Origin: Antarcticimicrobium sp033791545
GTDB taxonomy: Bacteria > Pseudomonadota > Alphaproteobacteria > Rhodobacterales > Rhodobacteraceae
Direction of reading: 5' to 3'
Length of the DNA stretch: 64,000 bases
Assembly: GCA_033791545.1 (NCBI GenBank)
Contig: JASJGL010000062.1
Span: 1 to 64,000, forward strand
Within the stretch, counting starts at the first letter, position 1. Each line of letters begins with the position of its first letter. The notes beneath the pieces are model-generated. The model was given only the letters and a program-made list of their open reading frames with translations. It made no database searches and was not told the DNA's origin. Positions 48,116 through 56,424 of this stretch are shown here, piece after piece. The translations under genes were made by a program, and so were the position numbers.

Positions 48116-48919
48116 ATGACTCAGGAAGCTGACACAGAAGAGACGACCAGCGGCCTGAAAACCCGCGTCAAACGTCTTTACAAGGGGGCAGAGCCGCGCT
48201 CGGTCCGGTTCCGCTATGGGCTGATCGTATTTGACGCGGTGAGCATTCTGTATTTCATCGTCACCGCGCCGATTTCCGTGTCGCTGACCGTGCATCTGAT
48301 CAATGCGGTGATGGGCATCATGATCCTGCTGGATTTCTCGGCCCGGGTCTGGATCGAGCGCAATCGCAAACGGCTGTTTCTTCAAGTCCATACGCTGGCC
48401 GATATCGTGGTGATTGTGGTGCTGATTCTCGATCCGTTCCTGTCCCACAGCCTGGCCTTTCTGCGAATCTTGCGGGGGCTGCGGCTGATCCATTCCTATC
48501 ACCTGCTGCGCGATCTGCGCCGGGATAGCCCGTTCTTTCGCGCGCGCGAGGATGCGGTGGTCGCGGCGGTGAACCTGACGGTGTTCCTGTTCGCCACCTC
48601 GTCGGCCGCCTATGTGTTGTTCTTCGACAAGCAACCGGGGATGGCGGCCTATATCGATGCGATCTATTTCACGGTTGCGGCGCTGACCACCACCGGCTTT
48701 GGCGACATCACGCTGCCGACTCCGCTGGGCAAGTTGTTCTCGATCTTCGTGATGGTGTTCGGCGTTGCGCTGTTCGTGCAACTGGCGCGCGCCCTGTTCC
48801 AGCCGCAAAAGGTGCGGTTCCAATGTCCGGAATGCGGGCTGTTGCGCCATGATCAGGACGCGGTGCATTGCAAGCATTGCGGCCATATCCTGAAGATCCC
48901 GACACCGGGGGCGGATTAG
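48116..48919 (+). CDS. Voltage-gated-type K+ channel with C-terminal zinc ribbon
   Basis: A 267-aa ion transporter. It has a six-helix layout with an S4-like segment AFLRILRGLRLIHSYHLLRDLR carrying regular arginines (near 120-140), and a selectivity filter TTTGFGD near residue 191, a K+ channel signature. The C terminus adds a zinc ribbon, CPEC and CKHC (Cys237, 240, 252, 255), which is unusual for small channels and could sense redox or metal. Inner membrane. A monocistronic unit between carD and cobS, with which it is convergent. Confidence 0.92.
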   Translation: MTQEADTEETTSGLKTRVKRLYKGAEPRSVRFRYGLIVFDAVSILYFIVTAPISVSLTVHLINAVMGIMILLDFSARVWIERNRKRLFLQVHTLADIVVIVVLILDPFLSHSLAFLRILRGLRLIHSYHLLRDLRRDSPFFRAREDAVVAAVNLTVFLFATSSAAYVLFFDKQPGMAAYIDAIYFTVAALTTTGFGDITLPTPLGKLFSIFVMVFGVALFVQLARALFQPQKVRFQCPECGLLRHDQDAVHCKHCGHILKIPTPGAD

Positions 48920-48929
48920 CGGGGGCGGA

Positions 48930-49703
48930 TTAGGCCCCGCCGCTCAGCGACAGGAAGGCCAGCAGCGCCGCGATCTCGGCCAGTTGCTGCGACGCCCCCA
49001 GAATATCGCCGGTCTGCCCGCCCAGTTTGGCCCGCGCCAGCGCCCCCATGCCCAGCACCGCCAGCCCGGCCCAAAACGCCGCCGCGACGGCTGCGCCGCC
49101 GCTGAGGAGTGGCGCCACGACAAGCGCCAGCGCCGCCGCACTCAGGGCGGTGCCGCGTCCGGGACGGCCCACCGCATGGGACAACCCCTCGGCGCGGGCA
49201 TGGGGCAGGGCGGCCATCAGGGCTGGCATTCCGGCGCGCGACAGCAGGGCGGCGGCCAGCACCGCGCCCCAGCTCTCAACGCTGATCAGGGCCGAAAGCG
49301 CCGCCCAGCGGAGCCCGGTGCACAGGATCAGCGCCAGCACGCCATAGCTGCCGATGCGGCTGTCCTTCATGATCTCCAGCCGCCGAACCCGCGTCATCCC
49401 GCCCCAAAGCCCATCCGCGCTGTCGGCAAGCCCGTCCTCATGCATGGCGCCGCTCAGCATCACCTGCGCGGCCAGCACCAACCCCGCAGCCACCGCAGGC
49501 GGCAGTCCGAGATGGATCGCAAACGCCCCCAGCGCGCAGGCGGGGGCGGCCACCGCGATCCCGGCCAGCGGAAAGGCCCAGCCCGCCTGTGCTTGCCGGG
49601 CAAAGGCCGCCTCCGGAAGCCGTGGCAATGGCAGCCGGGTCAGCAGGACCAGCGCCAGCGCGATATCGCGCCAGGGTCTGGCCAGAATGCAGCTTATTCG
49701 CAT
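48930..49703 (-). CDS. cobS: Adenosylcobinamide-GDP ribazoletransferase
   Basis: CobS joins adenosylcobinamide-GDP with alpha-ribazole to make adenosylcobalamin, at the inner membrane. It is 257 aa and multi-spanning. The acidic metal motif HEDGLADSADGLWGG and the later MKDSRIGSYG are conserved. I chose the ATG at 49703 because AAGGAAGG lies six bases upstream. A longer frame to 49751 has no ribosome site. It is divergent from cobT with an 80-base gap. No cobalamin riboswitch fits in that space. Confidence 0.95.
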   Translation of the reverse strand: MRISCILARPWRDIALALVLLTRLPLPRLPEAAFARQAQAGWAFPLAGIAVAAPACALGAFAIHLGLPPAVAAGLVLAAQVMLSGAMHEDGLADSADGLWGGMTRVRRLEIMKDSRIGSYGVLALILCTGLRWAALSALISVESWGAVLAAALLSRAGMPALMAALPHARAEGLSHAVGRPGRGTALSAAALALVVAPLLSGGAAVAAAFWAGLAVLGMGALARAKLGGQTGDILGASQQLAEIAALLAFLSLSGGA

Positions 49704-49783
49704 GGCGCCTTCCTTTCCGGGGTTGAGACGGGCGGTCACAGGTTTAAACACCGGGGTCAGACCCGATGCAACGAGAGTGGCAC

Positions 49784-50800
49784 ATGCTTCCGGAATTCAA
49801 TGATCTAGACCAGTTTCGCGCGGTTTTGGCCGGCGCGCCCGAACCCGATACCGCCGCCCGTGCGGGGGCCGAGGCGCATAACAGTGCCTTGACCAAGCCG
49901 CCCGGCGCGCTGGGGCGGCTGGAGGATCTGGCGATCTGGTATGCCGGGTGGCGCGGGGAGGCGCGCCCGCAGATCGTCGCGCCGCAGGTGATCGTTTTTG
50001 CCGGCAACCACGGGGTGACCGCGCAGGGGATTTCGGCCTTTCCCGCCGATGTGACCGTGCAGATGGTGGCCAATTTCAAGGCTGGCGGTGCCGCGATCAA
50101 CCAATTGGCGCGGGCGGCAGGCGCGCAGATGGATGTGGTCGCGCTGGAGCTGGACCGGCCCACCGCCGATTTCACTCAAGCCCCGGCCATGACCAAGGCC
50201 GAGCTTGTCACCGCCCTGCGCGCGGGCTGGGCCGCCGTCGACCGCGACGCCGATCTGTTGGTGGTGGGCGAAATGGGGATCGGCAACACCACCTCGGCCG
50301 CGGCGCTTTGCCAAGCACTTTATGGCGGCACGGCCGAGGAGTGGACCGGCCCCGGAACCGGGCTGGACGCGGCGGGCGTGGCGCATAAGGCGCGGATCGT
50401 CGAGCAGGCGGTGGCGCTGCATAAATCGCAGATCCATGATGGGCTGGACGCGCTGGCCTGTCTTGGCGGGCGCGAGATCGCGGCGATGGCGGGGGCGATC
50501 GCCGCAGCCCGGATGCGGCGTATCCCGGTGCTGCTGGACGGCTTCATCTGCTGCGCCGCCGCCGCCTGTCTGACCTCGGTGAACGCGCGCGCGCTGGATC
50601 ATGCGCTGGCCGGTCATCAAAGCGCCGAGTTCGCCCATGCTGCGCTGCTGGCGCGGCTGGGGCTGGACCCGCTGCTGTCGCTGGGGATGCGGCTGGGCGA
50701 GGGATCAGGTGCCACGCTGGCGATCCCGGTGCTGCGCGGCGCGCTGGCCTGCCATTCCGGCATGGCGACCTTTGCCGAGGCTGGTATCAGCGGCGCCTAA
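49784..50800 (+). CDS. cobT: Nicotinate-nucleotide:dimethylbenzimidazole phosphoribosyltransferase
   Basis: CobT activates the lower ligand of cobalamin as alpha-ribazole phosphate. It is 338 aa. The N-terminal TKPPGALGRLEDLA, FAGNHGVTAQGISAFP, GEMGIGNTTSAAAL and the C-terminal MRLGEGSGATLA with the catalytic Glu are all present. The ATG at 49784 follows GAGAGTGG; an in-frame ATG at 49766 is possible. It acts with CobS, encoded divergently next door. The stop is followed by a shared hairpin. Confidence 0.95.
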   Translation: MLPEFNDLDQFRAVLAGAPEPDTAARAGAEAHNSALTKPPGALGRLEDLAIWYAGWRGEARPQIVAPQVIVFAGNHGVTAQGISAFPADVTVQMVANFKAGGAAINQLARAAGAQMDVVALELDRPTADFTQAPAMTKAELVTALRAGWAAVDRDADLLVVGEMGIGNTTSAAALCQALYGGTAEEWTGPGTGLDAAGVAHKARIVEQAVALHKSQIHDGLDALACLGGREIAAMAGAIAAARMRRIPVLLDGFICCAAAACLTSVNARALDHALAGHQSAEFAHAALLARLGLDPLLSLGMRLGEGSGATLAIPVLRGALACHSGMATFAEAGISGA

Positions 50801-50822
50801 GGCCGCGAGACGCCCAGTCTTG

Positions 50823-50849
50823 CCCGGCACTGTCCAAGACGGTGCCGGG
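50823..50849. terminator. Hairpin between converging cobT and kefB-like genes
   Basis: CCCGGCACTGT / ACGGTGCCGGG form an 11-bp stem (one G-T) with a 5-base loop. There is no T tract, so it may be Rho-assisted or mRNA-stabilising. Confidence 0.5.
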
Positions 50850-50853
50850 GGGC

Positions 50854-52740
50854 TCAGGCGGATTTCTTCGCAGTCTCCTGCGCAAGCTCAAGCAGGGCGG
50901 CTTCCAACTCCTTTTCCAACTCGGTGGCGCGCTGGATATAGGCGGCATTTTCGCTTGCCGGGACGCCGGGATTCCAGACCTTGGCCAGTTCCTGAACGGT
51001 ATAGCGGTCGTGGGTATAGAACATCTGTTCGGCCTGCGCCGCCTCGTATTCGCTGAGCCCGATATTCTCCAGCACATAGCGCCCGGCCCGCAGCGAGCTG
51101 TCGAACATCTCGCGGACGATGTCATTGGCCCCGGCGCGATACAGCTCAAACACATGATGCCGGTCATGGGCGCGGGCGACGATATGCAGGTCGGGCCGTT
51201 CGCGGCGGGCAAAAGCGACCAGCTTGACCACGCTTTCCGGATCATCCAGCGCCACCACCAGCACCCGCGCCTTGGCCAGCCCCGCCGCCTTGAGCAGTTC
51301 TGGCCGGGTCGGATCGCCGAGGAACCCCTTGACCCCGAATCGGCGCATCAACTGGATCGTCTCCATGTCGTGATCCAGCACGATGGTCTTGACCCCGCTG
51401 GCGCGCACCAGCCGGTTGACGATCTGGCCGAACCGGCCGATCCCGGCGATGATGACGGGGCCCTGTTCGTCGATCTTGTCCGCCTGATGTTTCGGCGCCA
51501 CCTCTTTCATGCGTTTGGACAGCAGGTCATAGGCGATGAACAGCAGCGGCGTGATCAACATGGTCAGCGCCACCACCAGCAGCAGTTTTTCCGACAGTTG
51601 CTGCGGGATCACGTTCTGCTGGGTGGAAAAGGCCAGCAGCACAAAGCCGAATTCACCCGCCTGCGCCAGCCCGAGCGTGAACAACCAGTGATCGCGCCCC
51701 TTCAGATTGAACGCGCGCCCAACGAAGTAAAGCACGGTGCCCTTGGCCACGATCACCAACAGCGCCAGACCGATCAGGTCGAGCGGATCGGCAAGGAAGG
51801 CGCGGTAATTGATCCCGGCCCCCACGGTGATGAAGAACAGCCCCAGCAGCAGCCCCTTGAATGGTTCAAGGTCGCTTTCCAATTCATGGCGAAACTCGCT
51901 GTTGGCCAGAACCACACCGGCCAGAAACGCCCCCAGCGCCGGCGACAGCCCGACCAGCGTCATCAGGAACGAGATGCCGACCACGATGACCAGCGCCAGC
52001 GCGGTATACATCTCGCGCAGATGGGCGGCGTGAATATAGCGAAACACCGGCCGGGTCAGATAGATGCCGGACAGGATGATGGAGGCCACCACGCCAAGGG
52101 TGATCAGAGTCACCGCCCAGCCCGGCAGCCCCGCAACCAGAGACAGCCCGCCATGAGCGGCCCCGTGGGCGGCCTCTTCGGCGACGCGCTGGATCGAGCC
52201 GTCGCTGCCAAGAATGGCCTCCATCGGTGCAACCGCCAGCAGCGGCAACAGGGCCAGGATCGGGATCACCGCGATATCCTGCGTCAGCAACACCGAAAAC
52301 ATTGAGCGCCCGCCCCCGGTCTGCATCAGCCCCTTTTCCGACAGGGTCTGCAGCACGATGGCGGTCGAGGACAGCGACAGCGCCAGACCGACGGCGAGGC
52401 CCACTTCCCAGGTTTCGCCCGCCAGAATGGCCGCGGCCATCAAGGCCAGTGTGGAGAACAGCAGTTGCAGCCCGCCCAACCCGATCAGCCGGTGGCGCAT
52501 GTCCCATAACGCGCGCGGTTCCAGTTCCAATCCGCTCAGGAACAACATCAGGACCACGCCAAACTCGGCGAAATGCTGCAAATCCTGGGTTTCTGAGCCC
52601 ACCAGCCCCAGCACCGGCCCGATGATGATGCCAGCGGCCAGATAGCCGAGCACGGATCCCAGCCCCAAGCGCGCGGCAAGGGGCACGGCGATCACCGCCG
52701 CGGCCAGATAAATTGTGGCCTGGAACAGGAAGTTCTCCAT
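50854..52740 (-). CDS. KefB-type monovalent cation:proton antiporter with RCK domain
   Basis: A 628-aa CPA2 antiporter. About 12 transmembrane helices (residues 1-390) precede a TrkA-N/RCK nucleotide-binding domain starting at VIIAGIGRFGQIVNRLV near residue 425. The transport core shows SGLELEP and LSLSSTAIVLQ. In enteric KefB/C the RCK domain binds glutathione adducts and gates K+ efflux; whether that holds here is unknown. AAGGA precedes the ATG. It is 21 bases downstream of the Lrp regulator and may be co-transcribed with it. Confidence 0.92.
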   Translation of the reverse strand: MENFLFQATIYLAAAVIAVPLAARLGLGSVLGYLAAGIIIGPVLGLVGSETQDLQHFAEFGVVLMLFLSGLELEPRALWDMRHRLIGLGGLQLLFSTLALMAAAILAGETWEVGLAVGLALSLSSTAIVLQTLSEKGLMQTGGGRSMFSVLLTQDIAVIPILALLPLLAVAPMEAILGSDGSIQRVAEEAAHGAAHGGLSLVAGLPGWAVTLITLGVVASIILSGIYLTRPVFRYIHAAHLREMYTALALVIVVGISFLMTLVGLSPALGAFLAGVVLANSEFRHELESDLEPFKGLLLGLFFITVGAGINYRAFLADPLDLIGLALLVIVAKGTVLYFVGRAFNLKGRDHWLFTLGLAQAGEFGFVLLAFSTQQNVIPQQLSEKLLLVVALTMLITPLLFIAYDLLSKRMKEVAPKHQADKIDEQGPVIIAGIGRFGQIVNRLVRASGVKTIVLDHDMETIQLMRRFGVKGFLGDPTRPELLKAAGLAKARVLVVALDDPESVVKLVAFARRERPDLHIVARAHDRHHVFELYRAGANDIVREMFDSSLRAGRYVLENIGLSEYEAAQAEQMFYTHDRYTVQELAKVWNPGVPASENAAYIQRATELEKELEAALLELAQETAKKSA

Positions 52741-52761
52741 TCAGTTGGTCCTTTTCGGGCG

Positions 52762-53217
52762 TCAGGTGGGCAACGGCGCGTCGCGTTTGAGCTGATCCAT
52801 GACGATCTGGCTTTGCACGCGTGCGACAGCAGGATGGGGCAGGATGATCTCGTGAAGCAAGGTGTTGAGGGACGGCAGGTCGGCGCAATAGACCCGCAGC
52901 AGATAATCGGCCTCTCCGGTCATGGTCCAGGCGCTGATGATCTCGGACCGGGTGCGCACCAGCCGCGAGAAACTTTGCGCCTGTTCGGGGCCATGGGAAT
53001 GCAGATGCACCTGAATGAACCCTTGCACCTGCAACCCGAGCTTCAGCGGGTCGAGCCGGGCGCAATAGCCGGTAATATAGCCTTCGGCCTCCAGCCGCTG
53101 GCGGCGGCGGCCCGCCTGACTCGGCGACAAGTTCAACAGATCGCCCAACTCCTGTGCGGTCAGGTGGGCGTCTTTTTGCAGCGCGTCCAGAAGGCGCGTA
53201 TCGGCTTCATCCATCAT
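52762..53217 (-). CDS. Lrp/AsnC family transcriptional regulator
   Basis: A 151-aa feast/famine regulator. The N-terminal helix-turn-helix reads DEADTRLLDALQKDAHLTAQ then LLNLSPSQAGRRRQRLE. The C-terminal RAM ligand domain runs from about 70 to 145 (LQVQGFIQVHL, AWTMTGEADYLLRVYC). The start at 53217 is nine bases after AAGGAA; nearby ATGs at 53226 and 53214 are possible. It is divergent from hpd, so control of tyrosine/phenylalanine breakdown is likely. Paired TGCGCA sites lie between the genes. Confidence 0.93.
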   Translation of the reverse strand: MMDEADTRLLDALQKDAHLTAQELGDLLNLSPSQAGRRRQRLEAEGYITGYCARLDPLKLGLQVQGFIQVHLHSHGPEQAQSFSRLVRTRSEIISAWTMTGEADYLLRVYCADLPSLNTLLHEIILPHPAVARVQSQIVMDQLKRDAPLPT

Positions 53218-53277
53218 ATGCGGCATTTCCTTGGATACTGCCGAAGTAGTGCAGAAAACACGCACGTCTTCAATAGA

Positions 53278-53300
53278 ATGCGCAAAATAATGCGCAAATA
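53278..53300. promoter_or_regulatory. Tandem TGCGCA sites between lrp and hpd
   Basis: ATGCGCAAAATA is followed immediately by ATGCGCAAATA, a 12-base-period direct repeat of a palindromic TGCGCA core, 61 bases upstream of both genes. It is a candidate Lrp binding array. A TGCAG/ACGCA pair nearby (53249-53264) may be another half-site. Confidence 0.6.
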
Positions 53301-53364
53301 CCGTGTTCATCATGCTGTATTTTAAGCGCCAACGAACCTGACAGCCCCCAGAAGGAGACGCGCT

Positions 53365-54480
53365 ATGGGACCGTTCCCGCATAATGCCCCGAAAACGGTG
53401 ATCAGCGCCGAGAACCCGGCCGGAACCGACGGGTTCGAATTCGTCGAATTCGCCCATCCCAATCCGCAAGAGTTGCGCGACCTGTTCACCGAAATGGGGT
53501 ACGAGATGGTCGCCCGGCACAAGACAAAGCCGGGGGTCGAGCTGTGGCAGCAGGGCGACATTACGTACATTCTGAACGCCGAAACCGACAGTTTCGCCGC
53601 CCGCTTTGTGGCCGATCATGGCCCCTGCGCCCCGGCGATGGGCTGGCGCGTGGTGGATGCGCAGATCGCCTTTGATCACGCGGTCAAGATGGGGGCGGAG
53701 CCGTATGAGGGCGACGACAAGACGATGGACGTGCCCGCGATCAAGGGCATCGGCGGCAGCCTGATCTATTTCATCGACCAGTACTATGAAACCTCGCCCT
53801 ATAACGCTGAGTTCGACTGGCTGAAACAGTCCAAGCCGGCGGGTGTGGGGTTCTACTACCTCGATCACCTGACCCACAATGTCTACAAGGGCAATATGGA
53901 CAAGTGGTTCCAGTTCTATGGCAAGCTGTTCAACTTTCGCGAGATCCGCTTTTTCGACATCGCAGGCAAATATAGCGGCCTGTTGAGCCGCGCGCTGACC
54001 TCGCCCTGTGGCCGCATTCGCATCCCGATCAACGAGGATCGCGGCGAGAAGGGGCAGATCGTGGCCTATCTGAACAAGTACAAGGGCGAGGGCATCCAGC
54101 ACATCGCCGTGGGCACCGAGAATATCTATGACTCCACCGATGCCATCGCGGCGCGCGGGATCAAGTTCATGCCAGCCCCGCCGGAAACCTATTATGAGCT
54201 GAGCCATGATCGCGTGACAGGCCATGACGAGCCGGTCGAGCGGATGAAGACGCATGGCATCCTGATTGACGGCGAGGGGGTCGTGGACGGCGGCGAGACC
54301 CGGATCCTGCTACAGATCTTCTCCAAAACGGTGATCGGGCCGATCTTTTTCGAGTTCATCCAGCGCAAGGGCGATGACGGCTTTGGCGAGGGCAATTTCA
54401 AGGCGCTGTTCGAATCAATCGAGCGCGAACAGATCGCGACCGGCGAGTTGAGTGCGGCTGACGCGACCGCCGCCGAGTAA
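53365..54480 (+). CDS. hpd: 4-hydroxyphenylpyruvate dioxygenase
   Basis: HPPD converts 4-hydroxyphenylpyruvate to homogentisate in tyrosine catabolism. It is a 371-aa vicinal-oxygen-chelate protein. Iron ligands fit His in DHLTHNVYKGN, His in GIQHIAVGTEN, and Glu in FFEFIQRKG. The C-terminal substrate region LLQIFSKTVIGP is conserved. AAGGAG lies before the ATG. It is divergent from the Lrp regulator, with tandem operator-like repeats between. The rest of the homogentisate pathway is not in the window. Confidence 0.97.
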   Translation: MGPFPHNAPKTVISAENPAGTDGFEFVEFAHPNPQELRDLFTEMGYEMVARHKTKPGVELWQQGDITYILNAETDSFAARFVADHGPCAPAMGWRVVDAQIAFDHAVKMGAEPYEGDDKTMDVPAIKGIGGSLIYFIDQYYETSPYNAEFDWLKQSKPAGVGFYYLDHLTHNVYKGNMDKWFQFYGKLFNFREIRFFDIAGKYSGLLSRALTSPCGRIRIPINEDRGEKGQIVAYLNKYKGEGIQHIAVGTENIYDSTDAIAARGIKFMPAPPETYYELSHDRVTGHDEPVERMKTHGILIDGEGVVDGGETRILLQIFSKTVIGPIFFEFIQRKGDDGFGEGNFKALFESIEREQIATGELSAADATAAE

Positions 54481-54516
54481 ACACGCTTAACGGGGGCTAG
54501 GGCGCTCCCGCACATG

Positions 54517-54554
54517 AAACGCGCCGCCGGGTGGACCCCTGCGGCGCGTTTTTC
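54517..54554 (+). terminator. Terminator of hpd
   Basis: AACGCGCCGC / GCGGCGCGTT (54518-54527 and 54541-54550), 13-base loop, followed by T run. Confidence 0.88.
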
Positions 54555-54585
54555 TTTATTGGTGACGTGTTTTACGCTGTGGCGA

Positions 54586-55335
54586 TCAGGCGGCGTCAAG
54601 CGCCGCGATGATGGGCGAGAAATCCGCCGCCGTCAGGCTGGCGCCGCCCACAAGGGCCCCGTCCACATTGGGCACGGCAAAGATCTCGGCGGCATTGTTG
54701 CCCTTGACCGAGCCGCCATAGAGCAGCCGGACAGAGCGACCAACGCCGGGACCAAAGCGCGCCTCAAGCCGGGTACGCAGGAAATCATGCACTTCGCCGA
54801 TCTGGGCCATGGTCGGGATCTTGCCGGTGCCGATGGCCCAGATCGGTTCATAGGCAATGACAAGATTTTCACCGGTGGCCAGATCGGGCACCGATTCCGA
54901 CAGCTGCCCGCCGATGATGTCGAGCGTGTTGGCGGCCTCGCGCTGGGTCAGGGTCTCGCCGACGCAGATGATCGTGGAGAGCCCGGTTTCCATCGCCAGA
55001 CGGGCCTTGGCGCGCACCTCGGCGCTGGTTTCGTGGTGATCGCTGCGCCGTTCTGAATGCCCCAGAATCACATAGCGCGCGCCTGCGTCGCGCAGCATCT
55101 CGGCGCTGGTATCGCCGGTATGGGCGCCAGAGGGGGCGCTGTGGCAATCCTGTCCGCCGATGGTGATGGCGGTTCCCGCCGTGCTTTGGGCGGCGCGGTG
55201 GATCAGGGGGGCCGGGGGGCAGATCAGGATTTCGCAACCGGGGGTCGGGTGGGCCTTGGCCAAGGCCTGCAAGGCGTCGAGCGAGGCGCTCGTGCCGTTC
55301 ATCTTCCAGTTCCCCGCCGCCATTTTCTGCCGCAT
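54586..55335 (-). CDS. tpiA: Triose-phosphate isomerase
   Basis: Interconverts dihydroxyacetone phosphate and glyceraldehyde-3-phosphate in glycolysis/gluconeogenesis. It is a 249-aa TIM barrel. AAGNWKMNG supplies the active-site Asn/Lys, ILGHSERR the catalytic His, and VIAYEPIWAIGTG the catalytic Glu. RLLYGGSVKGNN and GALVGGASL form the phosphate loop. The ATG at 55335 is set by the conserved MRQKMAAGNWK start; a longer frame upstream is unsupported. It stands alone between hpd and sufA. Confidence 0.97.
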   Translation of the reverse strand: MRQKMAAGNWKMNGTSASLDALQALAKAHPTPGCEILICPPAPLIHRAAQSTAGTAITIGGQDCHSAPSGAHTGDTSAEMLRDAGARYVILGHSERRSDHHETSAEVRAKARLAMETGLSTIICVGETLTQREAANTLDIIGGQLSESVPDLATGENLVIAYEPIWAIGTGKIPTMAQIGEVHDFLRTRLEARFGPGVGRSVRLLYGGSVKGNNAAEIFAVPNVDGALVGGASLTAADFSPIIAALDAA

Positions 55336-55487
55336 TCCCGACCCCCTGTGCTGTGTTCCGATCTGTCCTAGCATCGGGGGAGGGCGGAGACAATTGGACA
55401 GGCGCGCGTTCGCCCGTCAGGCCGGATGTCCCGCATCGCGCGGGCGCATCAAGGCATCGAAAATGGGCGGGCTGTCTCGTTTGGGAT

Positions 55488-55892
55488 CTAGGCGTCGGCC
55501 CCAGAGTCGGCTTCAGAGTCTGCTTCAGAATCGGCGGGATCGGGCGAATCCTTGAACTTGATGGATTCGCCGCAGCCGCAGGCCTCGGAGACGTTGGGAT
55601 TGTTGAATTTGAACCCGGCTTCCAGCAGGTTCACCTCATAATCGATCTGGGTTCCGAACAGGAACATCTGCGCCATCGGGGCGATCATCACCCGGGCTCC
55701 GTCCTGCTCGACCACCTCGTCATTGGGGTCGGTCGCGTCCACATAGGCCATGGTGTATTCCATGCCCGCGCAGCCGCCCTTTTTCACGCCGATGCGCAAC
55801 CCGGCATGGCCGGCCTTGTCCATCAGTTTGGCGATCTGCGCCGCGGCGCTGGGGGTCATCGTGACGGCTTGCTTGCCGGGTATGCCAAACAT
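55488..55892 (-). CDS. sufA: A-type iron-sulfur carrier (SufA/IscA-like)
   Basis: An A-type Fe-S cluster carrier of 134 aa. The three conserved cysteines are Cys41 (KKGGCAGMEY) and the pair in EACGCGESIKF near the C terminus. After this the protein carries an extra acidic repeat, DSEADSEADSGADA, absent from the basic family. AAGGAG lies seven bases before the ATG. It follows sufT by 99 bases on the same strand, the usual end of an alphaproteobacterial suf operon, though the rest of suf is not adjacent here. Confidence 0.93.
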   Translation of the reverse strand: MFGIPGKQAVTMTPSAAAQIAKLMDKAGHAGLRIGVKKGGCAGMEYTMAYVDATDPNDEVVEQDGARVMIAPMAQMFLFGTQIDYEVNLLEAGFKFNNPNVSEACGCGESIKFKDSPDPADSEADSEADSGADA

Positions 55893-55991
55893 GTGCGTCT
55901 CCTTCATGTTTAACCTAGTCGGCCCGGTGGCCGCTCTCAAGGGGGCAGGGCGAAAAGGGCAACCCGAAATTCGGGCCGCCCGTTCGCAGCG

Positions 55992-56354
55992 TTACATAAA
56001 GCCCAGCTCCAGCCGGGCTTCGTCGCTCATCATTTCCATGCCCCAGGGCGGTTCCCAGCTCAGTTCCACGTCCACCTGCTTGACGCCGGCGATCGGTTCG
56101 ATCGCGTCCGCGACCCAACCGGGCATGTCACCGGCCACCGGGCAGCCCGGTGCGGTCAGCGTCATGATCACGCGAACCTCGCTCTGCTCGTTGATCTCAA
56201 TCGTGTAGATCAGCCCGAGTTCGTAGATATTGACAGGGATTTCAGGGTCATAGACCGTCCGGCAGGCCTCGACGATCTGCTCGTAAAGCGGGTGATCGAC
56301 GGTTGAGGGCGCGATCAGCGGTGCGCCTTCCAGCGGTTCGGGTGCATTGGTCAT
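55992..56354 (-). CDS. sufT: SufT/MIP18-family Fe-S assembly protein (DUF59)
   Basis: A 120-aa DUF59/MIP18-like protein that helps maturation of Fe-S proteins. The conserved DPEIPVNIYELGLIY and the reactive-cysteine loop LTAPGCPVAGDMP are present, as is the C-terminal VELSWEPPWGMEMMSDEAR. The ATG at 56354 gives the standard length. Sequence upstream is separated from the RimK-type gene by about 70 bases. Pairing with sufA supports the role. Confidence 0.94.
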   Translation of the reverse strand: MTNAPEPLEGAPLIAPSTVDHPLYEQIVEACRTVYDPEIPVNIYELGLIYTIEINEQSEVRVIMTLTAPGCPVAGDMPGWVADAIEPIAGVKQVDVELSWEPPWGMEMMSDEARLELGFM

Positions 56355-56424
56355 ATGGGCCTCGGTGTCTTTTCCTGAGCAATTATATAGGGAATACTGC
56401 GCCGGGCGTCCAGAGGGCGCGATC

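Noticed and set aside
49704..49783. Cobalamin riboswitch between cobS and cobT
   Set aside because: Only 80 bases separate the genes and no B12-box was seen.
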